Origin: JALVIU01 sp964462295
GTDB taxonomy: Bacteria; Atribacterota; JALVIU01
Assembly (NCBI GenBank): GCA_964462295.1
Contig: CAYWXH010000004.1
Span: 1-64,000 of the forward strand
Direction: 5' to 3'
Length of the DNA: 64,000 nucleotides
The translations under genes were made by a program, and so were the position numbers. This document shows, in pieces, positions 9,294 through 20,091 of this stretch (position 1 is the stretch's first letter; the number at the start of each line of letters is the position of its first letter). Under the pieces are notes generated by a model that had not been told where the DNA came from, made no database searches, and worked only from the letters and a program-made list of their open reading frames with translations.

Positions 9294-10115
9294 ATGGGTC
9301 TTATGGAAAAAGTAGAAGAAAGTATAGCATTTTTAAAAGATAAGATAGGTGATTTTGTACCAAAGATTGGAATAATACTTGGGACAGGACTTTCACCTCT
9401 GGCAGATGATATAGAAAGTGATATAGTAGTTCCCTATGGAGATATCCCCCATTTCCCTGTATCTACTGTGGAGGGACATAAGGGAAATCTTATGTTTGGT
9501 AGCCTTTCTGGAAAAGATGTGGTTGCCATGCAGGGAAGGGTACACTACTATGAGGGTTATTCTATGCAAGATGTGACATATCCTGTAAGGGTTATGAAGA
9601 TATTGGGTGTAGATGCACTCATCGTCTCAAATGCATCAGGTGGGCTAAATAAAGATTTTGAAAAAGGGGATATAATGCTTATCACAGATCATATAAATCT
9701 CATGGGGGATAATCCTTTGAGGGGACCTAATGATGAGAGGTTTGGGCCTCGTTTCCCTGAGATGATGGAGCCTTACAGTTATCGTCTTATAAAAATTGCA
9801 AGGGATGTGGCTTTAGAATGTGGAATCTTTGTAAGAGAAGGTGTTTATGTGGCACTTTCTGGTCCAAATCTTGAAACCCGTGCAGAGTATAGATTCCTAT
9901 CCCTTATTGGGGCAGATGCAGTAGGCCAGTCCACCGTACCTGAGGTGATTGTGGCAAATCATATGGGTATGGAGGTATTGGGCATATCTCTTGTTACAAA
10001 TGTCTCATCATGGGGACATATATCACCTACTACACTTGATGAGATTATAGAGGTGGGAAAAGTAAGAGGTAAAGAAATAGGAAGGATTGTGAGGGGTGTA
10101 GTAGAGAGGTTATGA
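9294..10115 (+). CDS. Purine nucleoside phosphorylase (trimeric type)
   Basis: Phosphorolysis of inosine or guanosine type nucleosides to base and ribose-1-phosphate. The 273-residue protein has the NP-II family signatures: ILGTGLSPLAD phosphate loop, GRVHYYEGY, LSGPNLETRAEY with Glu194, and VTNVSSWGH with Asn236, the purine-contacting Asn. The usual Met of the GMSTVPE ribose-binding motif is Gln212 here (GQSTVPE), which is atypical and might alter specificity. An S-methyl-5'-thioadenosine phosphorylase role is a less likely alternative. AGGAGG lies just before ATG 9294, and the stop overlaps the fumarase gene by 4 bp. Confidence 0.88.
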   Translation: MGLMEKVEESIAFLKDKIGDFVPKIGIILGTGLSPLADDIESDIVVPYGDIPHFPVSTVEGHKGNLMFGSLSGKDVVAMQGRVHYYEGYSMQDVTYPVRVMKILGVDALIVSNASGGLNKDFEKGDIMLITDHINLMGDNPLRGPNDERFGPRFPEMMEPYSYRLIKIARDVALECGIFVREGVYVALSGPNLETRAEYRFLSLIGADAVGQSTVPEVIVANHMGMEVLGISLVTNVSSWGHISPTTLDEIIEVGKVRGKEIGRIVRGVVERL

Positions 10116-10960
10116 GAAAGATCCATGTAGATACCATAACAGAGGAGATATCCAGACTCTTTATAGATGCAAATATCTCATTAGGTGATGATGTAAAGAG
10201 TTTATTGGAAGATGCACTTACCAATGAAGAAAAGAGATCCCTTTCACATGAGGTCCTAAAGGTTTTGTCTGAAAACTATAAAATCGCCGAAAGAGAGAGG
10301 ATCCCCCTTTGTCAAGATACGGGAATGGCGATCTTATTTATAAAGATAGGGCAAGATGTGCATATAGTTGGAGGAGATATAAATAGTGCTATAAATAAAG
10401 GGATAGAGAGAGGATACAAAGATGGATATCTTAGAAAATCTATAGTAGATGACCCTTTATTTGAAAGGAAAAATACCATGACAAATACCCCAGGTATTAT
10501 CCATTATGAGATAGTCCCTGGGGATAAGATAGAGATAGTGGCACTCCCTAAAGGTGGAGGTGCGGAAAATACAAGTAGATTGGTGATGGGTTCCCCTTCA
10601 TGGGGGGAAGATGAGATATTAGAATTTGTATTAGAGAGTGTAGAGAAGGCAGGGGGTAAGGCATGTCCCCCTATTGTTTTGGGTATTGGAATAGGGGGGT
10701 CTTTTGATTATGTTACATATCTTGCAAAAAAGGCACTCGTAAGACCCCTTGGTTCTAAACACCCTGACCCTATGTATGCCAGATTGGAAGATAGAATATT
10801 GAAAGAGGTAAATAATACTGGCATAGGTGCAGGTGGGTTAGGTGGTAAATTAACATGTCTTTCTGTAGCCATAGAGACATATCCTACACATATTGCATCA
10901 TTACCTATTGCCATAAATATACAGTGCAATGCACATAGGATAAAGAGGATAGTTGTATGA
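10112..10960 (+). CDS. Class I fumarate hydratase, alpha subunit
   Basis: Iron-sulfur hydratase subunit interconverting fumarate and malate. The 282-residue protein covers the N-terminal half of single-chain class I fumarases. Three [4Fe-4S] ligand candidates are visible: Cys67 in LCQDTGMA, Cys185 in KACPPIVLGIG, and Cys272 in IQCNAHR. The beta subunit follows with a 4-bp overlap (10957). The two-subunit form is typical of anaerobes and thermophiles. A tartrate dehydratase (TtdAB) activity cannot be excluded, since that family shares these motifs. Confidence 0.88.
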   Translation: MRKIHVDTITEEISRLFIDANISLGDDVKSLLEDALTNEEKRSLSHEVLKVLSENYKIAERERIPLCQDTGMAILFIKIGQDVHIVGGDINSAINKGIERGYKDGYLRKSIVDDPLFERKNTMTNTPGIIHYEIVPGDKIEIVALPKGGGAENTSRLVMGSPSWGEDEILEFVLESVEKAGGKACPPIVLGIGIGGSFDYVTYLAKKALVRPLGSKHPDPMYARLEDRILKEVNNTGIGAGGLGGKLTCLSVAIETYPTHIASLPIAINIQCNAHRIKRIVV

Positions 10961-11478
10961 GAAAGATAGGATTACCCATCTCCAAAGAAAAAGTCTCTTC
11001 TCTTTCCAGAGGAGATAAGGTCCTACTTACAGGTTTTTTATATACAGCACGGGATGAGGCACACAAAAGGATGGTGGCTACCTTAAGAAAGGGAGAAAAA
11101 CTTCCGATGTCTCTTTTAAAAGAGACAATTTACTATATGGGGCCAAGCCCTACGCCCCCTGGGAAGATAATAGGTGCATGTGGACCTACTACATCAAAAA
11201 GGATGGATCCATATATGGGGCAATTATTAGAGATGGGTCTTTTGGCTACTATTGGAAAAGGGGAAAGGTCAGAGGATGTAGTTAGACTTATTGCAAAGTA
11301 TGGGGCCATCTACTTTGTTACCTTTGGGGGGGCAGGTGCATACCTTTCACAAAGGGTAAAGTCTAAAGAACTTGTTGCATATGAAGATTTGGGCCCTGAG
11401 GCCATATATCGATTATATGTAGAGGATTTTCCGGCAATAGTTGCAATTGATTCTTATGGAAGAACTATCTTTAGATAG
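10957..11478 (+). CDS. Class I fumarate hydratase, beta subunit
   Basis: A 173-residue swivelling-domain subunit that completes the active site of the two-part Fe-S fumarase with the overlapping alpha gene. Family features are YTARDEAHKRM near residue 25, then MGPSPTPPGK and GPTTSKRMDPY, which bind the dicarboxylate. FVTFGGAGAYL and EDLGPEAIYRLYVEDFPA follow near the C-terminus. It is the last gene of the run that begins at proB; a new promoter lies immediately downstream. Confidence 0.88.
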   Translation: MRKIGLPISKEKVSSLSRGDKVLLTGFLYTARDEAHKRMVATLRKGEKLPMSLLKETIYYMGPSPTPPGKIIGACGPTTSKRMDPYMGQLLEMGLLATIGKGERSEDVVRLIAKYGAIYFVTFGGAGAYLSQRVKSKELVAYEDLGPEAIYRLYVEDFPAIVAIDSYGRTIFR

Positions 11479-11481
11479 TGC

Positions 11482-11510
11482 TTGTAATATATGGAAATAT
11501 ATGGTATAAT
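11482..11510 (+). promoter_or_regulatory. Promoter upstream of the pilin-like gene
   Basis: TTGTAA (11482-11487) and a perfect TATAAT (11505-11510) are 17 bp apart, within an unusually A+T-rich spacer. The transcript would start near 11517 and carry a leader of about 80 bases. This marks a transcription unit separate from the fumarase genes. Confidence 0.6.
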
Positions 11511-11541
11511 TTGTATAGAAAAATTTTTACTGTTTTTATGT

Positions 11542-11561
11542 CCTATTTTTGGGAAAATAGG
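11542..11561 (+). other. Hairpin in the pilin-gene leader
   Basis: CCTATTTT (11542-11549) and AAAATAGG (11554-11561) form a perfect 8-bp stem with the loop TGGG. No T-run follows, so a classical terminator is unlikely. It lies between the predicted transcript start and the AAAGGAGG ribosome binding site, and may affect leader stability. Confidence 0.4.
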
Positions 11562-11598
11562 GTATTTTAAAAATAAAAGATAAAAGGAGGTTTTAGAT

Positions 11599-11793
11599 AT
11601 GTTTAAAGGTACAAGAGGTTTTACCCTTATTGAGCTTTTGGTGGTTATTGCCATAATCGGTATCTTAGCGGCAATTATTGCACCAAATGCCTTTAAGGCA
11701 ATTGAGAAATCCAAAGTAGCAGCAGTGGAGAGTGACTATAAGGCAATAAAGAGTGCAACACTTATGTATTACTCTGATGTGGGTACCTGGCCA
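11599..11793 (+). CDS. Type IV pilin/pseudopilin-like protein, truncated by the gap
   Basis: The first 65 residues are a clear class III signal: short basic leader, then [20 protein letters not shown], with prepilin peptidase cleavage expected after the Gly and Glu at +5. After the hydrophobic helix comes [19 protein letters not shown], as in type II secretion pseudopilins (GspG/H type) and minor pilins. The reading frame runs into a run of N at 11794, so its length and C-terminal domain are unknown. It has its own promoter and a strong AAAGGAGG site. It could be a pilus, competence or secretion component; no assembly genes are in view. Confidence 0.8.
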
Positions 11794-11893
11794 NNNNNNN
11801 NNNNNNNNNNNNNNNNNNNNNNNNNNNNNNNNNNNNNNNNNNNNNNNNNNNNNNNNNNNNNNNNNNNNNNNNNNNNNNNNNNNNNNNNNNNNN
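11794..11893. other. Assembly gap (100 N)
   Basis: Exactly 100 unknown bases join two contigs in a scaffold, so the real distance is not known. Any open frame spanning it is an artefact. The missing DNA contains the end of the pilin-like gene and possibly other genes. Confidence 0.98.
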
Positions 11894-11941
11894 AAAATAC
11901 TCCTTTTGTCCCCAACCTTTGGACTTTTGAAAGGAGAGACT

Positions 11942-13396
11942 ATGGGTTCCAAACAGGAAGAGGCTTCCCTTGCAGAGCTTGCATATCGAATATTACTTTC
12001 CCATAATGAGCCAATGTATTACAGAGATATAGTTGATGAGATCTTAAAGATCCGAAAGATAAAGGGGAAGTCACCTTACTATATTGTAAACTCCTGTATG
12101 AGTCAAGATAGACGGTTTGAGCGTATAGATAAAGGTATATGGGGACTTTCTAAGTGGAGGTATAAAGATATTAGCTTCAAATATACATTAACCATATATT
12201 GTGTAAAAAATGGCATCATAACCCTTACCTCATATATGAGACCCTATTTCCCTTCTGAGCCTGAGGAGATAGAGCTTACCTTCATAGATGACAAGGGAGA
12301 GAAGATATCCGCCCTTTTGAATAATAAATTAGGAAAGATTATAGGGTTTAAAGAGTGGTTTTCTAAAAGGGGACTTGATGTTAATGATATCTTGGTATTT
12401 GGGATTTCAGATTATGAAAAAAATATCTACACAGTATCTATCCCAAAAAAGGAAGAAGACCTTGACCCAGATAGGGTAAGGGAAGAGGTTCTACGTATTG
12501 TAAAAGAAAATAAAAGGACCATAAGGACCGGGGAGATAATAAAAAGGCTTCCAAAAGAGATACGAGACTATATTAAGATAGATGATATAAAACATATCTT
12601 AAATAGAGAACACTGGTTGGTGGAAGTATCTGACAATCTCTGGGTACCCAGGGAACTTCTTACCGAAGGTGAGGCACTTATTGCAAGAATCAATACCACC
12701 TCAAAGGGAAAAGAGGGTGATTTTAAACTACTCCTTAAAGATATATTTACATATTTTGGTTTTACCATAAAAGAGATAGATTTTCGGGGTACCAATCTCT
12801 ACCTTGCAAGTGCCCCATTGGATGCAGAAGGATATAGATTTTTGATAGAAGGAGGGACATCTTCCAACACACTACCCATAGGATTATGGGAAGAGGCTAT
12901 GGAACATTTAAGGACAGATTATTTCCTCTATGTATCATATACCATTCCAGGGATGGTGAAAAATCCCAATATAATCTTTTTGAGTATATATACCCTGAAG
13001 AAACTTATCCAGTGGCATGATGAGTTCCCCCTTACCCTGTTTGATTTTCGTCCCCTCTTTGTGTCAGGAAGAGAAGAGGAAGATAGACTGGCCGAGATAG
13101 ATAAAAAGAGGAGAGAAGTGGTAAGGAGGGTATCATTACTTAAAGATATCCTTAATGTACTTGATAGGTTGACAAAAAATGTAAAACTTATAGATATGAG
13201 ATCTCTTATGGCTGATCTTAACCCTCAGAAAAAATATACACTTGAAGAGGTAAGTGAGGCGCTTAAATTTTTAGAGGTAATGCCTGTTGGTATAGTAAGT
13301 TTTACAGAGACTGATTCTATTATCCTCAATCTTAAAAAGGATCTTGCAATAAGGAGGTTAAAATCATTTATAGATTTCCTTATAGATAAGAAATAG
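11942..13396 (+). CDS. HARE-HTH protein with second wHTH and nuclease-like domain
   Basis: A 484-residue protein starting at ATG 11942 behind AAAGGAG. Residues 8-75 fit a HARE-HTH domain (LAYRILLSHNEPMYYRDI to KGIWGLSKW), a DNA-binding fold known from RNA polymerase delta, ASXL proteins and some restriction enzymes. Residues 178-240 look like another winged helix ending LWVPRE. Residues 258-345 resemble the core of PD-(D/E)XK nucleases (YFGFTIKEIDFRG, then LDAEGYRFLIEGGT), but the expected E-x-K is EGG, so catalysis may be lost. A charged coil segment follows (about 378-400). No restriction-modification partner is adjacent. Role unknown; DNA binding is inferred. Confidence 0.6.
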   Translation: MGSKQEEASLAELAYRILLSHNEPMYYRDIVDEILKIRKIKGKSPYYIVNSCMSQDRRFERIDKGIWGLSKWRYKDISFKYTLTIYCVKNGIITLTSYMRPYFPSEPEEIELTFIDDKGEKISALLNNKLGKIIGFKEWFSKRGLDVNDILVFGISDYEKNIYTVSIPKKEEDLDPDRVREEVLRIVKENKRTIRTGEIIKRLPKEIRDYIKIDDIKHILNREHWLVEVSDNLWVPRELLTEGEALIARINTTSKGKEGDFKLLLKDIFTYFGFTIKEIDFRGTNLYLASAPLDAEGYRFLIEGGTSSNTLPIGLWEEAMEHLRTDYFLYVSYTIPGMVKNPNIIFLSIYTLKKLIQWHDEFPLTLFDFRPLFVSGREEEDRLAEIDKKRREVVRRVSLLKDILNVLDRLTKNVKLIDMRSLMADLNPQKKYTLEEVSEALKFLEVMPVGIVSFTETDSIILNLKKDLAIRRLKSFIDFLIDKK

Positions 13397-13398
13397 CT

Positions 13399-15635
<2,237 letters not shown>

Positions 15636-15651
15636 AAAGATGGAGGAGAAA

Positions 15652-16416
15652 TTGACCTTTGATGTGATAATCCTTGCGGGAAGGAAGAAAAACGGAGTTT
15701 TGGAAGCCCAGTTTAATGTCTCTACGAAGGCACTTATTCCCTTTAACGAAAGACCTATGATCCTATATGTATTAGATGCAGTAAGAGATACACCAGGTGT
15801 CAGGAATATTATTATTACAGGACCTAAGGATGTCTTAATACCTGTGGTCTCTGAGGACAATATAAAACTACTTCCAGATAGGGGTGGAATATTGGAAAAC
15901 ATAGAAGAGGCCATAGGTTATCTCAATCCTTCAGAAGATGATTTTGTCCTTATAATAACATCAGATATCCCACTTATAACAAGTGAGATGATAGCTTATT
16001 TTGTAAATACCGCAGAAAAATATGATGCAGATTTTTTCTACCCTATCTTAAGAAAAGAGGTCTGTGAAGAGAAGTTTCCAGAGACCAAAAGGACCTATGG
16101 TACAGTAAAGGAGGGCACATTCACAGGGGGTAATCTCTTTTTAGTGCGTGCACATGCCTTTATGGATGCACGAGATATCCTAAAGAGGGCTATAAGTTAT
16201 AGGAAAAAACCCTGGAAACTGAGTAAGCTTTTAGGTCTTAGTTTCCTTATAAAGTTTTTTGCAAAAAAGCTTACTATCCCAGAGGTAGAGGATAGGGCAT
16301 ATGAGCTTTTGGGATACAAAGGGAAGGCAATAGAGGTTCCTTATCCAGAGATAGGTATAGATGTTGATAAAGAGAGTGATTATCTAATAGTTCAAGAGAG
16401 ACTAAAAAATAATTAG
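15652..16416 (+). CDS. MobA-like nucleotidyltransferase
   Basis: A Rossmann-like NTP-transferase domain protein of about 254 residues. The N-terminus reads DVIILAGRKKNG, a relaxed form of the usual LAGGxSxRMG loop, followed by KALIPFNERPMI and the metal-binding LIITSDIPLIT. TGGNLFLVRAHAF resembles the base-recognition region. The product could be a sugar-phosphate or cofactor nucleotidyltransferase; the substrate is not evident. The start is chosen as TTG 15652 because GGAGG (15642-15646) lies five bases upstream; ATG 15640 and TTG 15625 are in frame but lack such a site. Confidence 0.7.
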   Translation: MTFDVIILAGRKKNGVLEAQFNVSTKALIPFNERPMILYVLDAVRDTPGVRNIIITGPKDVLIPVVSEDNIKLLPDRGGILENIEEAIGYLNPSEDDFVLIITSDIPLITSEMIAYFVNTAEKYDADFFYPILRKEVCEEKFPETKRTYGTVKEGTFTGGNLFLVRAHAFMDARDILKRAISYRKKPWKLSKLLGLSFLIKFFAKKLTIPEVEDRAYELLGYKGKAIEVPYPEIGIDVDKESDYLIVQERLKNN

Positions 16417-16435
16417 TAAATGGAGGTGTTGATTT

Positions 16436-17686
16436 TTGGATCTTGCAGAACTTAAAGAAAAAAATATTAGTGAACTTACTAAAATTGCGCAAGAAATAGG
16501 AATAACCGGTTATAGCAAAATGAAAAAGATGGACCTTATATTCAGTATCCTTCAGAAAGAGATAGAGAGAAATGGCTACATCTTTTCTGAAGGAATACTG
16601 GATATAGTCCAGGAGGGGTATGGATTTTTAAGAATCCAAGGATATCTTCCCAATTCAAATGATATCTATATCTCTGCCTCTCAGATTAGGAGATTTAACC
16701 TAAATGTCGGAGACCTTGTCTCAGGACAGGTGCGCCCACCTAAAGAAGGAGAGAGGTTTTATGCACTTCTTAGGGTCGAGGCAGTAAACAGGGAGGACCC
16801 TGAAAAGGTAAGAAATCGTATATTTTTTGATAATCTTGCACCTATCTATCCTGATGAGAAGATAAAACTTGAGACCACCCCTGATGAGGTCTCTACACGA
16901 CTTATAGACCTTTTATCTCCTATTGGAAAGGGACAGAGGGGTTTGATAGTTGCACCTCCTAAGGCAGGAAAGACTATTCTTTTGGAAAAGATTGCAAATG
17001 GTGTTACTACAAATCACCCAGAGATTCACCTTATGATCCTTCTTATAGATGAAAGGCCAGAAGAGGTCACATGGATGCAGAGGGTGGTATCCAAAAATGT
17101 AGAGGTAATAAGTTCTACCTTTGACCAGCCCCCTGAAAATCATATAAAGGTTGCAAGACTTGCCCTTGAGCGTGCAAAGAGATTGGTAGAGATGAAAAAA
17201 GATGTTATGATACTCCTTGATAGTATCACAAGACTTACAAGGGCATACAACCTTACCACACCTGCTACAGGGAGGACTCTATCTGGTGGTATAGATTCTA
17301 CAGCACTTATATGGCCAAAGCAATTCTTTGGTGCGGCAAGAAACATAGAAGAGGGTGGGAGTCTTACCATAATCGCGACAGCATTAGTGGAAACAGGTAG
17401 TAAGATGGATGAGGTTATATTTGAAGAGTTTAAGGGTACGGGAAATATGGAACTCAAATTAGATAGAACCCTTGCAGAGGCAAGGATCTTCCCTGCTATT
17501 GATATTGCAAAATCTGGTACGAGAAAAGAGGAACTTTTGATACCACCTGAGGATCTTAAGAAGATCTGGGCACTTAGAAAGGCACTCTCCTCTCTTTCTC
17601 CCCTTGAAAGCATGCAAATGGTACTAAATAGACTACAAAAAACAAAGTCCAATAAGGCATTTCTAAAACTCATAAAGGATGTATAA
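16436..17686 (+). CDS. rho: Transcription termination factor Rho
   Basis: Hexameric RNA-dependent ATPase that ends transcripts. The 416-residue protein has the N-terminal Rho domain (LAELKEKNISELTKIAQEIG), the cold-shock-like RNA-binding domain (about 50-118, containing GYGFLRI), and the P-loop PPKAGKT (174-180). Walker B (MILLDSITRLTRAYN), the Q-loop region GGIDSTALIWPK and LAEARIFPAIDI follow. It starts with TTG at 16436, set by GGAGGTG (16422-16428) seven bases upstream. Few intrinsic terminators are visible in this window, which fits reliance on Rho. Confidence 0.97.
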   Translation: MDLAELKEKNISELTKIAQEIGITGYSKMKKMDLIFSILQKEIERNGYIFSEGILDIVQEGYGFLRIQGYLPNSNDIYISASQIRRFNLNVGDLVSGQVRPPKEGERFYALLRVEAVNREDPEKVRNRIFFDNLAPIYPDEKIKLETTPDEVSTRLIDLLSPIGKGQRGLIVAPPKAGKTILLEKIANGVTTNHPEIHLMILLIDERPEEVTWMQRVVSKNVEVISSTFDQPPENHIKVARLALERAKRLVEMKKDVMILLDSITRLTRAYNLTTPATGRTLSGGIDSTALIWPKQFFGAARNIEEGGSLTIIATALVETGSKMDEVIFEEFKGTGNMELKLDRTLAEARIFPAIDIAKSGTRKEELLIPPEDLKKIWALRKALSSLSPLESMQMVLNRLQKTKSNKAFLKLIKDV

Positions 17687-18724
17687 ATGAAGGCCCTCTT
17701 TATAGAGGATATTGAAAAATTAACCATTAGAGAAATACCTTACCCCGAGGTGCCAAAAGGTGGGGCAATACTTAAGGTAGTATCTGCCGCTATCTGCGGT
17801 ACAGACCTCAAAATATTTAAATTTGGACACAGGAGGGTAAAATTTCCCTGGATCTTAGGACATGAAGTCTCAGGCATTGTGGAAGAGGTAGATGATCCTT
17901 CTGGTTATTACAAAAAAGGAGATAGAGTAGTACTTAATCCTACAGTGTACTGTGGAGAGTGTTACTATTGTAAACGTGGGATGTACAATATATGTCTTAA
18001 TCCACATTCATATGCCTATGAGGTGCCAGGGGGATTTTCTGAATATATGAGCATTGAAGAGGTTACGATAAAGAGAAGGGAGCTCTATCACCTCTCTTCT
18101 TCTTTGGATTTTGATCTTGCATCTATTACAGAACCCTTTGCCTGTGTAATAAATGGTCACAAAGATATACATATAGAGCCAGAAACTGTAGTTGCTATTT
18201 TAGGTGCAGGTACTATAGGGATAATGCATGCTATATATTCTAAGATGAGAGGTGCAAAAAAGGTATTTATGTATGATATAAATAAGATAAGGGCAGATAA
18301 GGCAGATACCTTTTCATATGTAGATGGTGCCTTTTTTGGAGAGAAAGAGTTTGTTGAGGCCCTTTTAGATGAGACATTGGGGATAGGCCCTGATGTAGTA
18401 ATAGTTGCTGCACCTTCTCATCATGCCCAGCAATTGGCTATAAAAATTGTAAGAAAAAGAGGAGAGGTACTCTTTTTTGCAGGCCTTCCACATGGAGAGG
18501 GGGCAAACCCTATAGATACCAATCTTATTCACTATAAAGAACTTAAGGTTTTTGGATCATCTAACTCTACAGGACTCAATATGGAAGCCTCTCTTCTTTT
18601 CATCTCTCGAAATAGAAGGCTATTTGAGCCGCTTATTACAGGGAAATATCCGCTTAAAGATGCCGAACATGCCTTTTCTTCTGCATTTTTACCTACCTCT
18701 TATAAAGTTATTATTAATCCTTGA
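17687..18724 (+). CDS. Zinc-dependent medium-chain alcohol/polyol dehydrogenase
   Basis: A 345-residue MDR-family dehydrogenase related to sorbitol and threonine dehydrogenases. The catalytic zinc site includes Cys37 (AICGTDLKIF), His59 and Glu60 (LGHEVSG). The structural zinc site is Cys89, Cys92, Cys95 and Cys103. The nucleotide-binding loop is ILGAGTIGIMHA and the acidic residue in VFMYDINK suggests NAD preference. It begins on the base after the rho stop. The substrate is unknown; a sugar alcohol or threonine are candidates. Confidence 0.85.
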   Translation: MKALFIEDIEKLTIREIPYPEVPKGGAILKVVSAAICGTDLKIFKFGHRRVKFPWILGHEVSGIVEEVDDPSGYYKKGDRVVLNPTVYCGECYYCKRGMYNICLNPHSYAYEVPGGFSEYMSIEEVTIKRRELYHLSSSLDFDLASITEPFACVINGHKDIHIEPETVVAILGAGTIGIMHAIYSKMRGAKKVFMYDINKIRADKADTFSYVDGAFFGEKEFVEALLDETLGIGPDVVIVAAPSHHAQQLAIKIVRKRGEVLFFAGLPHGEGANPIDTNLIHYKELKVFGSSNSTGLNMEASLLFISRNRRLFEPLITGKYPLKDAEHAFSSAFLPTSYKVIINP

Positions 18725-18749
18725 CTTTCTTTCTCGGGTGTATTAAGAT
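18721..18749 (+). promoter_or_regulatory. Probable promoter for the nfeD-stomatin run
   Basis: TTGACT (18721-18726, overlapping the dehydrogenase stop codon) is followed 17 bp later by TAAGAT (18744-18749). The transcript would start near 18756, about 30 bases before the nfeD start. The -10 box matches at only four positions, so support is moderate. Confidence 0.42.
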
Positions 18750-18784
18750 AGATTAGGTTTTATGTCAAACAAGAGAGGGATATT

Positions 18785-20077
18785 ATGAAAAAGTTGAGGA
18801 TTGCTGTCTGGATTATCCTTGTCTTTCTTTCCATTCCCCTGTTTTCTTTTGGGAGTGGAAACAAGGTGGCCTATGTTACTACATATAGTGGCATTATAAG
18901 CCCTATCTCCTCAAGGTTTATAGGAACTGTTATAGATGATGCAGTGAAAAAAGGTGCATATATGCTTATTATAGAACTTGATACACCTGGTGGACTTGAT
19001 ACCTCTATGAGGGAGATAGTGAAGAAGATTTTAAATGCCCCGATTCCTATTGTAATTTATGTCTATCCCAAAGGGGCAAGGGCTGCATCTGCCGGTGTTT
19101 TCATAACACTTTCTGCACATATTGCGGCTATGGCACCAGGTACGAATATTGGGGCAGCTCATCCTGTATCACTTATGGGAAAACCGGATAAAACTATGGA
19201 GGAAAAGATAGTAAATGATGCTGTTGCATATATCCGTGCACTTGCCAAAGAAAAAGGCAGAAATGCCGATTGGGCAGAGAAGGCTGTACGGGAGAGTGTA
19301 TCTATTTCCGCAGATGAAGCACTTAAGTTAGGTGTAATAGATTATGTTGCAGATAACCTTGATGACCTTTTGAAAAAGATAGATGGTAGAGAGGTTAGTG
19401 TTTTAGGAAAGACATTAACCCTTACTACTGCGGACCTTTCTGTAAAGTATATAAAGATGAATTTTGTAGATCTACTTTTAAAATACATCACAAATCCAAA
19501 TATCGCATATATACTTTTGTTTATAGGTTTTTATGGAATAATCGGAGAGTTTTCCCATCCAGGGAGCATGCTTCCAGGATTTGTAGGTGTAGTTTCTCTT
19601 ATTCTTGCATTTATTGCCTTTCAAGCCCTCCCTATAAATTATGGAGGAGTGGCACTTATCATATTTGGTATATTTTTGTTTATTGTAGAGATATTTACAC
19701 CTACCTTTGGGGCATTCACATTGGGGGGTATTATCTCTTTGATTTTGGGCTCCCTTATGCTTTCAAAGGCAAATGTGCCGTTTTTACGAGTTTCCCTTCA
19801 GGTTATCTTGCCTATGGTAGCAACTACTGCTATCTTTTTTCTCTTTGCTATAGGAAAGGCGATAAAGATACAGTTTAGAAGGCCTGCTACAGGAAAGGAG
19901 GGAATGATAGGGGAGATTGGTGTATGTAAGGAAGAACTTAACCCCTATGGTACAATATTTGTACATGGTGAACTTTGGAAGGCAGAATCTCTATCAGGGC
20001 ATATAAAGAAAGGGGAAAAGGTAATAGTAAAGGAGGTAGATGGACTTACATTGAAGGTAGATAGGTTAAAATCTTAG
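18785..20077 (+). CDS. NfeD-family membrane serine protease (long form)
   Basis: A 430-residue membrane protease that acts with stomatin. A signal segment (1-24) precedes a ClpP-like domain (about 27-225) containing ELDTPGGLDTSMR and the nucleophile Ser102 in RAASAGVF. The dyad lysine is probably Lys141. Four membrane helices (about 235-350) lead to the C-terminal NfeD beta-barrel (GMIGEIGVCKEELNPYG). This is the long NfeD1b arrangement, paired as usual with the stomatin gene 14 bp downstream. It probably trims or surveys membrane proteins. Confidence 0.9.
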   Translation: MKKLRIAVWIILVFLSIPLFSFGSGNKVAYVTTYSGIISPISSRFIGTVIDDAVKKGAYMLIIELDTPGGLDTSMREIVKKILNAPIPIVIYVYPKGARAASAGVFITLSAHIAAMAPGTNIGAAHPVSLMGKPDKTMEEKIVNDAVAYIRALAKEKGRNADWAEKAVRESVSISADEALKLGVIDYVADNLDDLLKKIDGREVSVLGKTLTLTTADLSVKYIKMNFVDLLLKYITNPNIAYILLFIGFYGIIGEFSHPGSMLPGFVGVVSLILAFIAFQALPINYGGVALIIFGIFLFIVEIFTPTFGAFTLGGIISLILGSLMLSKANVPFLRVSLQVILPMVATTAIFFLFAIGKAIKIQFRRPATGKEGMIGEIGVCKEELNPYGTIFVHGELWKAESLSGHIKKGEKVIVKEVDGLTLKVDRLKS

Positions 20078-20091
20078 GGAGGTGTTAGGTT

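Noticed and set aside
11542..11561. Intrinsic terminator for the fumarase genes
   Set aside because: The stem lacks a following T-run and lies downstream of the predicted pilin promoter, so a leader hairpin fits better.
11599..12006. Open frame joining the pilin to sequence after the gap
   Set aside because: It passes through 100 N, so the frame is arbitrary, and its tail is out of frame with the HARE-HTH gene.
11942..13396. Restriction-modification system
   Set aside because: No methyltransferase or specificity subunit is nearby, and the nuclease-like domain lacks the E-x-K pair.
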